DNA of 64,000 nt from Ephemeroptericola cinctiostellae (GTDB taxonomy: Bacteria; Pseudomonadota; Gammaproteobacteria; Burkholderiales; Burkholderiaceae), in assembly GCF_003339525.1 (NCBI RefSeq), contig NZ_CP031124.1, positions 1,550,001 to 1,614,000 of the forward strand. Reading direction: 5' to 3'. Below the pieces are notes generated by a model, which had not been told where the DNA came from, did no database searches, and was given only the letters and a program-made list of their open reading frames with translations. Every line of letters starts with the position of its first letter. The stretch's first letter is position 1. A program made the translations under genes and the position numbers. This document shows, piece after piece, positions 21,359 to 28,595 of this stretch.

Positions 21359-21481
21359 ATGATTGAGTTATGGCAGACAATGGACACAAGCTCAAGGGTT
21401 ATCGTGGTTGCCAGCTTGATCATTACGGTGGTGAGTCTAAAAGGCGTTTTGTGGTTTATTTTCAAACAAAGCAAAAAATAA
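21359..21481 (+). CDS. small single-span membrane protein (40 residues), unknown function
   Basis: A short ORF in the pyrG-kdsA gap: ATG at 21359, stop TAA at 21479-21481, preceded by AGGGG seven bases upstream. The product MIELWQTMDTSSRV- is followed by a hydrophobic stretch (about residues 13-35, IVVASLIITVVSLKGVLWFIF) and a basic tail K-Q-S-K-K, so it should cross the inner membrane once with its C-terminus inside. Its spacing (26 bases after pyrG, 28 before kdsA) suits co-transcription. I do not recognise the family. Being short it could be chance, but the ribosome site, hydrophobic profile and tidy fit support a gene. Confidence 0.55.
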   Translation: MIELWQTMDTSSRVIVVASLIITVVSLKGVLWFIFKQSKK

Positions 21482-21509
21482 ATGGCTGTTAACCTTTCGA
21501 GGATAAAAA

Positions 21510-22373
21510 ATGAAACTATGTGGTTACGATATTGGCTTGGACCAACCGTTCTTTTTAATTGCAGGCACATGCTCGATTGAAGGCCTAGAGATGTCGTTGG
21601 ATGTGGCGGGGCAGCTCAAAGAAATGACCGAAGCGCTTGGCATTCCATTGATTTATAAAGGCTCTTTTGATAAAGCCAATCGCTCATCAGGCAACACGAA
21701 ACGCGGTGTGGGCATCGAACATGGTTTGAAAATTTTGGAGGAAGTGCGCCGCCAAACGGGTTTGCCTGTTTTGACCGATGTTCATGACATCGAGCACATC
21801 GCCGAAGTGGCGAGCGTGGTTGATGTGCTGCAAACGCCTGCGTTCTTATGCCGCCAAACCGATTTTATTCGAGCGGTTGCGCAAAGTGGCAAACCCGTGA
21901 ACATCAAAAAAGGGCAGTTCCTTGCGCCCAATGACATGAAAAACGTGGTTGAAAAAGCACGCAGCGCGGCGCGTGAAATGGGTTTAAATGAAGACAATTT
22001 CCTCGCTTGTGAGCGTGGGGTCAGCTTCGGCTACAACAACTTGATTTCTGACATGCGCAGCCTCGCCATCATGCGCGAATCAGGTGCACCCGTGGTTTTT
22101 GATGCGACCCATTCCGTGCAATTGCCTGGTGGGCAAGGCAGCACCAGCGGTGGCCAACGTGAGTTTGTACCTGTCTTGGCGCGTGCGGCAGTGGCTGTTG
22201 GTGTCGCAGGTGTCTTCATGGAAACGCATCCAAATCCAAATGAAGCGTGGTCAGATGGTCCGAACGCTGTGCCTTTATCGCGCATGAAAGAGTTGTTAAC
22301 GACACTCAAAGCATTGGATGTGGCTGTGAAAGCCAACGGCATGTTTTTAGAAGATAATTTTAATACGTGGTAA
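21510..22373 (+). CDS. kdsA: 3-deoxy-D-manno-octulosonate 8-phosphate synthase
   Basis: KdsA condenses phosphoenolpyruvate with arabinose 5-phosphate to KDO-8-phosphate, the first step towards the KDO of lipopolysaccharide. The 287-residue TIM-barrel protein has [51 protein letters not shown] and [12 protein letters not shown], the family's conserved substrate and metal segments. GAGGATAAAA precedes the ATG. It lies between a small membrane ORF and a DUF1330 gene, with a strong terminator directly after the stop. Confidence 0.97.
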   Translation: MKLCGYDIGLDQPFFLIAGTCSIEGLEMSLDVAGQLKEMTEALGIPLIYKGSFDKANRSSGNTKRGVGIEHGLKILEEVRRQTGLPVLTDVHDIEHIAEVASVVDVLQTPAFLCRQTDFIRAVAQSGKPVNIKKGQFLAPNDMKNVVEKARSAAREMGLNEDNFLACERGVSFGYNNLISDMRSLAIMRESGAPVVFDATHSVQLPGGQGSTSGGQREFVPVLARAAVAVGVAGVFMETHPNPNEAWSDGPNAVPLSRMKELLTTLKALDVAVKANGMFLEDNFNTW

Positions 22374-22377
22374 AACC

Positions 22378-22414
22378 AAAAAAACGCAAAACGGGTATCG
22401 TTTTGCGTTTTTTT
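22378..22414 (+). terminator. rho-independent terminator of kdsA
   Basis: AAAAACGCAAAACG, loop GGTAT and CGTTTTGCGTTTTTTT make a long stem with a clear T-run just past the kdsA stop. Confidence 0.9.
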
Positions 22415-22444
22415 GAGTAAATTCATTTTTCAAAAGGCTTTTTT

Positions 22445-22738
22445 ATGAGCAATCCAGCTTACGTTGTATTTAATGTCAATGTGACCGATCCTGAGCAATA
22501 CGACAAATACCGCGTGTTTTCAGGACAAGCGATGGCCGAGCATGGCGCCGAAGTGTTGGTGCGTGGCGGGGAAATGACGGTTTTAGAGGGTTCAGCACAT
22601 GCGCGCACCGTTATTCTGAAGTTTCCATCGGTTGAAAAAGCACAGGCTTTTTATGATTCGGAAACCTACAAAACTGGGCGTGAGCTGCGCAAAAATGCAG
22701 CCGTTGCTGATATTTTCATTGTTGAAGGCGTTGCCTAA
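22445..22738 (+). CDS. DUF1330 family protein
   Basis: A 97-residue protein matching the DUF1330 pattern: N-terminal YVVFNVNVTDPEQYDKYR, a central G-A-E-V-L-V-R-G-G and F-P-S-V-E-K-A-Q-A-F-Y-D-S, with a C-terminal I-F-I-V-E-G. These are small dimeric alpha/beta-barrel (ferredoxin-like) proteins whose biochemical role is not established. A DUF1330 gene between kdsA and eno is common in Betaproteobacteria, and the order is kept here. The kdsA terminator lies before it, so it probably has its own promoter in the 70-base gap or depends on read-through. Confidence 0.85.
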   Translation: MSNPAYVVFNVNVTDPEQYDKYRVFSGQAMAEHGAEVLVRGGEMTVLEGSAHARTVILKFPSVEKAQAFYDSETYKTGRELRKNAAVADIFIVEGVA

Positions 22739-22847
22739 AAAGCATCCCTAAATGTTTATTTTTTTGATTTTAAATTGAAGCTTGATGGTTCAAACCGTTG
22801 AGAACAATCACAAGCCGCGTGAGGGTGCGGACAATTTTTTTAATTAA

Positions 22848-24143
<1,296 letters not shown>

Positions 24144-24170
24144 TTTCAGTTGTAAAAATTAAGCGGGCCA

Positions 24171-24202
24171 CAAAAAATCCACGGTATACCGTGGATTTTT
24201 TG
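24171..24202. terminator. palindromic bidirectional terminator between eno and lpxH
   Basis: CAAAAAATCCACGGTA is followed directly by its exact reverse complement, ending in a T-run on both strands. It serves both convergent genes. Confidence 0.92.
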
Positions 24203-24209
24203 TGCGGGT

Positions 24210-25028
24210 TTATTTTGAATGAACAATCAAGCGTGGTTCCTCGGCTTGATCGCTCCAATCGATATACCCCCAGCGGGTTTTGTCCTCATTCTCACAATCC
24301 CAATCGGGTAAAACAATGCGCGTTGTATCAAATGTCAGGTGTGTGCTGGGTTGATGGGTGTGTCCGTGGATCATGTAGCGGACATGATGCTTATCAAACC
24401 ACTGTGCTGCGCTTTGAGCGGGAACGTCTTGTTTGATTAAACGTCGTGCGTGGGCTTCTGCGTTGTACTCGCGTTGTTGTGATTTTTTTCGCATGCGGCG
24501 AGCTAAAGCGTTACGTAAAGCAAGGGGTGCCATCAAGAATAGTTTTTGGATGAGGCGAATCTGAACGACACGCCGATATGCTTGGTAGCCCGTGTCTTTT
24601 GTACACAGTTGGTCGCCATGGGTCAACAAGACCGCATGACCGTTGATTTTTAAGATACAAGGATCAGGTAAAGGCACCATGCCTGCTCGACGGGCAAACT
24701 GTTCACGGAGCAAAAAATCGCGGTTACCTGCAATAAATCCAATGAATAATCCGCGCTGCTTGAGCTTGATCAGGGCGGAAATCACCCGCATTGCGGCAGG
24801 ATTGGCATCTGCGGTGTCGTCGCCCACCCAATATTCAAATAAATCACCGAGAATCAACAGTGATTTGTAATGGGGGGCAATGTCTTGGCAAAAGGTTTCG
24901 AATTTCGCCAAAGTGTGCGGCATGTCAACGGTTAAGTGCAGATCTGAGATGAAACAACATGCCCCGCGCAATTCGCGTGGATGGCTTTGATCCATGAGGC
25001 GAATCGGGACGGGGCTTTTTCTGTGCAC
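24210..25028 (-). CDS. lpxH: UDP-2,3-diacylglucosamine diphosphatase
   Basis: LpxH removes UMP from UDP-2,3-diacylglucosamine to give lipid X in lipid A synthesis. The 272-residue metallophosphoesterase has all five metal motifs: FISDLHL, GDLFEYWVGDD, GNRDFL, LTHGDQLCT and MIHGHTHQP. The first 20 residues before the phosphoesterase fold are an extension, and an internal ATG (12 codons later, MDQSHPREL) is an alternative start. It lies convergent to eno and upstream of nothing obvious; ppiB on the same strand is 74 bases further upstream and may share a transcript, an order (ppiB-lpxH) known in other proteobacteria. Confidence 0.93.
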   Translation of the reverse strand: MHRKSPVPIRLMDQSHPRELRGACCFISDLHLTVDMPHTLAKFETFCQDIAPHYKSLLILGDLFEYWVGDDTADANPAAMRVISALIKLKQRGLFIGFIAGNRDFLLREQFARRAGMVPLPDPCILKINGHAVLLTHGDQLCTKDTGYQAYRRVVQIRLIQKLFLMAPLALRNALARRMRKKSQQREYNAEAHARRLIKQDVPAQSAAQWFDKHHVRYMIHGHTHQPSTHLTFDTTRIVLPDWDCENEDKTRWGYIDWSDQAEEPRLIVHSK

Positions 25029-25102
25029 GTGATGCTCAAATAAATGATGTTGTTTGCGAGTGCCTTTTATTAATGCATTCGCAAGGCATTAAATGATTTA
25101 AA

Positions 25103-25600
25103 TTAAATCATTTCCGCTTTTTCGATGATGACATCTTCAGCAGGAACGTCAGAGTGGCCGCCCGCACGCGTGGTTTTTACTTTTTTCATGGCATCAATGA
25201 TGTCCATGCCTTCTGTAACTTTGCCAAACACCGCATAGCCCCAGCCTTGTGATGTTGGCGCAGAGAAATTTAAGAAATCATTGTTTGTGACATTGATGAA
25301 AAACTGAGCTGTCGCCGAGTGTGGGTCTGATGTACGTGCCATTGCAATGGTGTATACATCATTTTTTAAGCCATTGTCTGCTTCATTGTTAACTGGGGCA
25401 TTGGTTGGTTTTTGTTTCATGCCTGCTTCAAAACCACCACCTTGAATCATGAAGTTAGAGATGACACGGTGAAAAATGGTGCCATTGTAAAAACCAGCAT
25501 TCACGTATTCAATAAAATTAGCAACCGTTTTGGGTGCTTTTTCAGCATTGAGTTCGACAACAAAAGTACCGTGGTTGGTGGTAAAGCGTACTGAAGACAT
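25103..25600 (-). CDS. ppiB: cyclophilin-type peptidyl-prolyl isomerase, cytoplasmic
   Basis: A 165-residue cyclophilin that speeds proline cis-trans isomerisation. It has [39 protein letters not shown] with the catalytic arginine, [27 protein letters not shown] and [13 protein letters not shown]. No signal peptide is seen, so the product is the cytoplasmic PpiB type. The ATG at 25600 is preceded by AAGGA on the coding strand; an upstream in-frame start would add eight unlikely residues. lpxH lies downstream on the same strand. Confidence 0.94.
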   Translation of the reverse strand: MSSVRFTTNHGTFVVELNAEKAPKTVANFIEYVNAGFYNGTIFHRVISNFMIQGGGFEAGMKQKPTNAPVNNEADNGLKNDVYTIAMARTSDPHSATAQFFINVTNNDFLNFSAPTSQGWGYAVFGKVTEGMDIIDAMKKVKTTRAGGHSDVPAEDVIIEKAEMI

Positions 25601-25765
25601 AACATTCCTTGGTGATTGAATCAAAATAAATGGGGCAGCAGGGCAATGGAGCCGATTTGATGCCGTTTCAGAGGTGCTCTGATGGGTGTGATTTTACAGG
25701 GAATACCGATAAAATGCCACTCAGGCATGAATTCTTAAGAAAAACTCATGTCGCTGCGTTGTTCT

Positions 25766-26392
25766 TTATAAGCCACCACGGCCTGATTTATCGCGGACAC
25801 GCCCAATAATTTCCACTTCTTCTTCGATACTGACGGTGACATCATCGTAATCTGGATTTTCTGATTGCAGCTTAAGCTGCCCTCCAGGAATTTTCTGTAA
25901 ACGCTTGATGTACAGTTCTTCACCAATGCGCAGTGCATAGATTTTGCCATCGACGACATTGGTTTCTTCTCGGTTGATGAGCACCACGTCGCCATCCCAC
26001 AGTACGCCCTGCATGGACGTGCCTTGAACGCGAACACGGACACATCGTTTAGGATTTAAACTTTGCTTTTTAAAAAAGTCTTCACGATAGCTCGCGCTGC
26101 TGTCTGCAGCGCCTTCTTCAAATAACATGGCGCCATGCCCAGCAGAAAAGCGAATGTTGTATTCAGGGATTTCCAGATAATCGTTTGATTGAACGGGGGT
26201 GCCGAACAACAGCTCTTGCATGCTTAAATTCACCAATGCGGCACATTTCTCTAGGTTATCCCAAGAGGGCATGATGCCTCGATTGAGCCAATTGCTTAGC
26301 GTATTGTCGGACACGCTGAGCGCTTGAGCCGCTTGATTTTGAGCCAAGCCTATATTTTTTAGTGCATTTTTAAAATTAATTGCGAAAGACAT
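25766..26392 (-). CDS. cI/LexA-like repressor: HTH plus S24 self-cleaving peptidase domain
   Basis: A 208-residue two-domain repressor. Residues about 5-60 form an XRE-type helix-turn-helix (GLAQNQAAQALSVSDNTLSNWL). Residues about 110-205 are an S24 peptidase domain with the serine in VQGTSMQG (Ser126) and the lysine in LYIKRL (Lys163); the 37-residue spacing equals that of LexA. An Ala-Gly pair at residues 84-85 (FSAGHG) is a likely self-cleavage site. Such proteins are inactivated by RecA filaments upon DNA damage. The start at 26392 has AAGGAG seven bases upstream. Its own promoter and a divergent one carry four matching operator sites. No phage genes lie nearby, so it is a stand-alone or domesticated regulator. 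The adjacent 59-residue ORF is the obvious target. Confidence 0.9.
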   Translation of the reverse strand: MSFAINFKNALKNIGLAQNQAAQALSVSDNTLSNWLNRGIMPSWDNLEKCAALVNLSMQELLFGTPVQSNDYLEIPEYNIRFSAGHGAMLFEEGAADSSASYREDFFKKQSLNPKRCVRVRVQGTSMQGVLWDGDVVLINREETNVVDGKIYALRIGEELYIKRLQKIPGGQLKLQSENPDYDDVTVSIEEEVEIIGRVRDKSGRGGL

Positions 26393-26408
26393 ACAAATCT
26401 CCTTTGTA
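26392..26408. promoter_or_regulatory. operator A (TACAA-N7-TTGTA) over repressor start codon and RBS
   Basis: TACAA at 26392-26396 and TTGTA at 26404-26408; the dyad extends to ATACAAA/TTTGTAT. It overlaps the repressor ribosome site (AAGGAG on the minus strand, 26399-26404) and first codon. Confidence 0.65.
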
Positions 26409-26419
26409 TTTATGTTGCT

Positions 26420-26448
26420 ATTATACAAAAATAAATTGTAATTGTCTT
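26420..26448 (-). promoter_or_regulatory. promoter of the S24 repressor
   Basis: On the minus strand, AAGACA (26448-26443) and a perfect TATAAT (26425-26420) are 17 bases apart. Transcription would begin near 26413, about 20 bases before the start codon. Confidence 0.65.
26424..26440. promoter_or_regulatory. operator B (TACAA-N7-TTGTA) inside the repressor promoter
   Basis: TACAA at 26424-26428 and TTGTA at 26436-26440. It lies between the -10 and -35 boxes of the minus-strand promoter, the position expected for autorepression. Confidence 0.65.
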
Positions 26449-26457
26449 GTTTTTATG

Positions 26458-26486
26458 TTGACAAATGCCAGGTGTGTCTTTATAGT
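26458..26486 (+). promoter_or_regulatory. divergent promoter for the 59-residue ORF
   Basis: A consensus TTGACA at 26458-26463 and TATAGT at 26481-26486 with a 17-base spacer. The start point would fall near 26493, inside operator C. Confidence 0.75.
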
Positions 26487-26489
26487 AAA

Positions 26490-26506
26490 TACAAGTTTGA
26501 TTTGTA
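26490..26506. promoter_or_regulatory. operator C at the start point of the divergent promoter
   Basis: TACAA-N7-TTGTA; the dyad extends outward to AAATACAA (26487-26494) and TTGTATTT (26502-26509), the longest of the four sites. Confidence 0.72.
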
Positions 26507-26509
26507 TTT

Positions 26510-26526
26510 TACAAATTGTAATTGTT
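26510..26526. promoter_or_regulatory. operator D (TACAA-N7-TTGTT) downstream of the divergent promoter
   Basis: TACAA at 26510-26514 and TTGTT at 26522-26526, one mismatch from the consensus. Its centre is 20 bases (about two helical turns) from that of operator C, which would allow cooperative binding. Confidence 0.55.
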
Positions 26527-26577
26527 TTGCAAACAAATTAATCGCTTTTTAGTTTCTATTCTGAATTGGAGAGATGA

Positions 26578-26757
26578 ATGAAAACAGCACTTTTACCCAT
26601 AGAGAAAAACCCAGCATGGATTCACATGGGGCAATATGAATCATTTGATGATGCGCTTGCTGCCATTCGATATTACGAAGTCCGTCATGCCAAATGGTGC
26701 GCAATTCGTGCGCACATTCAGCAGAGGATTGGTTCTGTTTTCAAAAGCATGATTTAA
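26578..26757 (+). CDS. 59-residue protein under the divergent repressor-controlled promoter, unknown function
   Basis: A short ORF whose ATG at 26578 is preceded by TTGGAGAG and which ends TAA at 26757. The product starts MKTALLPIEKNPAWIHMG and continues with a helical, fairly basic segment (Y-E-S-F-D-D-A-L-A-A-I-R-Y-Y-E-V-R-H). No signal peptide or membrane span is seen, and I do not recognise a family or a helix-turn-helix, so it does not look like a Cro partner. A strong sigma70-type promoter with two operators lies just upstream. It is therefore the only visible candidate for regulation by the S24 repressor besides the repressor itself. The stop lies 22 bases before the end of convergent rnfH. 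Confidence 0.6.
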   Translation: MKTALLPIEKNPAWIHMGQYESFDDALAAIRYYEVRHAKWCAIRAHIQQRIGSVFKSMI

Positions 26758-26779
26758 AAATAGAGGGTTGATGGTGTGA

Positions 26780-27094
26780 TCACCGTTCACGTCGCCATTT
26801 GGCTGGATCGCGTTTCTCATCCACAACTTTTCGGCGGCGAGCCATCGGGTCTATGAGCAAAGGACGATAAATTTCAATGCGATCTTTGTCGTGCAAGCGA
26901 TCATCTGGGGTTGCACGTAAGCTGTAGATGCCCAAATGAAGGGTTTCGATGGGCATGTCAGGGTGTTGATTTAAAAAACCACTGGCCAAAATGGCATCAC
27001 GCACCGTGGCTGTTTCACTCACAACCACATTTATGTTAAATAATGTGCCATTTTCAGCCATATACACCACACTCACTCGAATGTCAGCGTGCAT
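26780..27094 (-). CDS. rnfH: RnfH/RatB family protein (UPF0125)
   Basis: A small beta-grasp, ubiquitin-like protein of about 104 residues from the ATG at 27094 (MHADIRVSVVYMAENG). It has the family blocks ATVRDAILASGFL, LGIYSLRATPDDRLHDKDRIEIYRPL and LIDPMARRRKVV. Members are often encoded beside ratA, as here; the reading frames overlap by about 11 bases, which indicates translational coupling. The longer in-frame start at 27142 would lie deeper inside ratA and is less likely. The biochemical role of the family is unclear; the RnfH name comes from proximity to rnf genes in some species, and no rnf genes are seen here. Confidence 0.88.
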   Translation of the reverse strand: MHADIRVSVVYMAENGTLFNINVVVSETATVRDAILASGFLNQHPDMPIETLHLGIYSLRATPDDRLHDKDRIEIYRPLLIDPMARRRKVVDEKRDPAKWRRER

Positions 27095-27521
27095 ACAGTA
27101 CTTTCGCTCGACTAATGAAACCATCAATGAAAGTTTGCGCAATTAAGTTAAATACGGGGCCAATTGCAAGGGCAAAAAGCTTGTTAGAGAATTCATAGTC
27201 CAAGTCAAACTCAACGCGAACACCATCGTCATCGCCTATTGGGGCAAATAGCCACGTGCCGGTGAGGTAGCGAAAAGGACCGTCTTTGAAATGCATGGTC
27301 ATGGTTTTGTATGGCTCATTGACATTGCTGGTGCGAAAGGTCTGTTGCAAGCTTTTAAAGGCAATGGTCACAGATGCTTCGAGTGATGTGTCGGTGCGTG
27401 AGTGCACGACGGCACCGCCGCACCAAGGCAAAAATTGAGGGTAGTCTTCGACTTTTTCTACGAGGCTGTACATTTGCTCCGCGGTGTAGGGTAATACAAC
27501 TGTTTTATGAACCTTAGGCAT
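27084..27521 (-). CDS. ratA: RatA/Coq10-type START-domain protein
   Basis: A 145-residue polyketide-cyclase/START-domain protein. It begins MPKVHKTVVLPYTAEQMYSL, then VEDYPQFLPWCGG, and ends with VFNLIAQTFIDGFISRAKVLY, matching the RatA/Coq10 family. In E. coli RatA was described as binding the 50S subunit and blocking subunit joining; relatives in mitochondria bind coenzyme Q. Which role applies here cannot be told. The ATG at 27521 has GGAAGAAAAG upstream. The gene is divergent from smpB, a conserved arrangement, and overlaps rnfH downstream. Confidence 0.92.
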   Translation of the reverse strand: MPKVHKTVVLPYTAEQMYSLVEKVEDYPQFLPWCGGAVVHSRTDTSLEASVTIAFKSLQQTFRTSNVNEPYKTMTMHFKDGPFRYLTGTWLFAPIGDDDGVRVEFDLDYEFSNKLFALAIGPVFNLIAQTFIDGFISRAKVLYAR

Positions 27522-27598
27522 CTTTTCTTCCAATTTTGCTACAATGGCGGTAATTGTAACAAAAATCCGTGCTCACGCACATCTGCCGTAGGTTCAAT

Positions 27599-28054
27599 AT
27601 GAGCATTGCCAATAATAAAAAAGCATTTCACGACTATTTCATTGAGGAAAAATTTGAAGCAGGTTTGGTTCTTGAGGGTTGGGAGGTCAAAGCCATTCGC
27701 GCTGGGCGTGTTCAGCTCAAGGACACGTATGTCATCATTCGCAACGGTGAATTGTTTTTATTGGGTGGCCACATCAGCCCATTGATCAGTGCATCCACAC
27801 ACATCCATCCCGATATGACACGCACACGCAAGTTGCTGCTGAAAGAGGATGAAATTAAACGTTTGATCACCAAAGTAGAGCAACGTGGTTTCACCATTGT
27901 CCCGTTGGATTTGCATTTTTCGCGCGGGCGCATCAAGTGTGAAATTGCATTGGCACGAGGTAAAGCACAGCATGACAAACGTCAATCTGAAAAAGAGCGT
28001 GAATGGCAGCGTGAAAAACAAATGGTCATCAGCAAATTCAATCATGGAAAATAA
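27599..28054 (+). CDS. smpB: SsrA-binding protein
   Basis: SmpB binds tmRNA and places it in stalled ribosomes for trans-translation. The 151-residue product starts [22 protein letters not shown] and shows [20 protein letters not shown], then [12 protein letters not shown] and a basic C-terminal tail ([14 protein letters not shown]) that folds as a helix in the mRNA channel. The ATG at 27599 is chosen because it gives the family N-terminus; the frame is open 10 codons further up. It is divergent from ratA, and two tRNA genes follow. tmRNA itself was not seen in the window. Confidence 0.96.
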   Translation: MSIANNKKAFHDYFIEEKFEAGLVLEGWEVKAIRAGRVQLKDTYVIIRNGELFLLGGHISPLISASTHIHPDMTRTRKLLLKEDEIKRLITKVEQRGFTIVPLDLHFSRGRIKCEIALARGKAQHDKRQSEKEREWQREKQMVISKFNHGK

Positions 28055-28113
28055 ACAGTAGAAGAGGGTGTTAAAAACACCAAACGCCGTTTATAATGTC
28101 GAAGTTTTCCGCA

Positions 28114-28187
28114 GCGGGTGTAGTTCAATGGTAGAACGAAAGCTTCCCAAGCTTTAGACGAGGGTTCGATCCCCTTCACCCGCTCCA
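28114..28187 (+). tRNA. tRNA-Gly (anticodon CCC)
   Basis: A 74-base cloverleaf beginning GCGGGTG and ending CACCCGCTCCA, with the CCA encoded. The anticodon stem AAAGC/GCTTT encloses the loop TTCCCAA, giving anticodon CCC. The T-arm GAGGG-TTCGATC-CCCTT is regular. A TATAAT at 28092-28097 is a likely -10 box. It lies 60 bases after smpB and 17 before the next tRNA. Confidence 0.93.
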
Positions 28188-28204
28188 GTAAAGCAACCAA
28201 TTTA

Positions 28205-28295
28205 GGACAGATGGATGAGTGGTTTAAGTCGCACGCCTGGAAAGCGTGTATAGGTTCATAGCCTATCGGGGGTTCGAATCCCCCTCCGTCCGCCA
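28205..28295 (+). tRNA. tRNA-Ser (anticodon GGA)
   Basis: A 91-base class II tRNA with a long variable arm. The anticodon stem CACGC/GCGTG encloses CTGGAAA, anticodon GGA. The T-arm GGGGG-TTCGAAT-CCCCC is perfect and CCA is encoded. The acceptor strands GGACAGA and TCCGTCC pair except at position 5, where A faces C. That is a mild irregularity; the rest of the fold is normal. Confidence 0.93.
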
Positions 28296-28507
28296 TAAAT
28301 ATCAATAAAGTCAAATGCTTGGGCGTAAATACAGACCTAAAAATACATTGCATTGCGTCTGTATTAAGCGGGTATGGTCTGTGTCTTGGTCAGTTTATTT
28401 GGTCAATTAAGTTCTGTGAAAAAATAATGCCTACTTTCCCTAGCCTTCATGGAGAGAGATTGTGTGTGGTAGGGCACTCGGAATGATCTTTGTTGTATAT
28501 CATTATT

Positions 28508-28544
28508 AAAAAACGCCTCAGCGCACAAGTGCTGAGGCGTTTTA
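28508..28544. terminator. strong terminator between tRNA-Ser and the convergent GH3 gene
   Basis: AAAACGCCTCAGC and GCTGAGGCGTTTT form a 13-bp stem around GCACAAGT. It can end the GH3 message and any transcript from the tRNA side. The remaining 28296-28595 holds no credible ORF. Confidence 0.85.
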
Positions 28545-28595
28545 ATGTTTAAACAGACCCTAACGGAATGGCATAAACATATTTTCCCTTGTTCT

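Noticed and set aside
25766..26392. Reading the S24 protein as the housekeeping LexA
   Set aside because: Its N-terminus is an XRE-type HTH rather than the LexA winged helix, and its operators are TACAA-N7-TTGTA, not the SOS box of LexA. It is closer to phage cI-type repressors.
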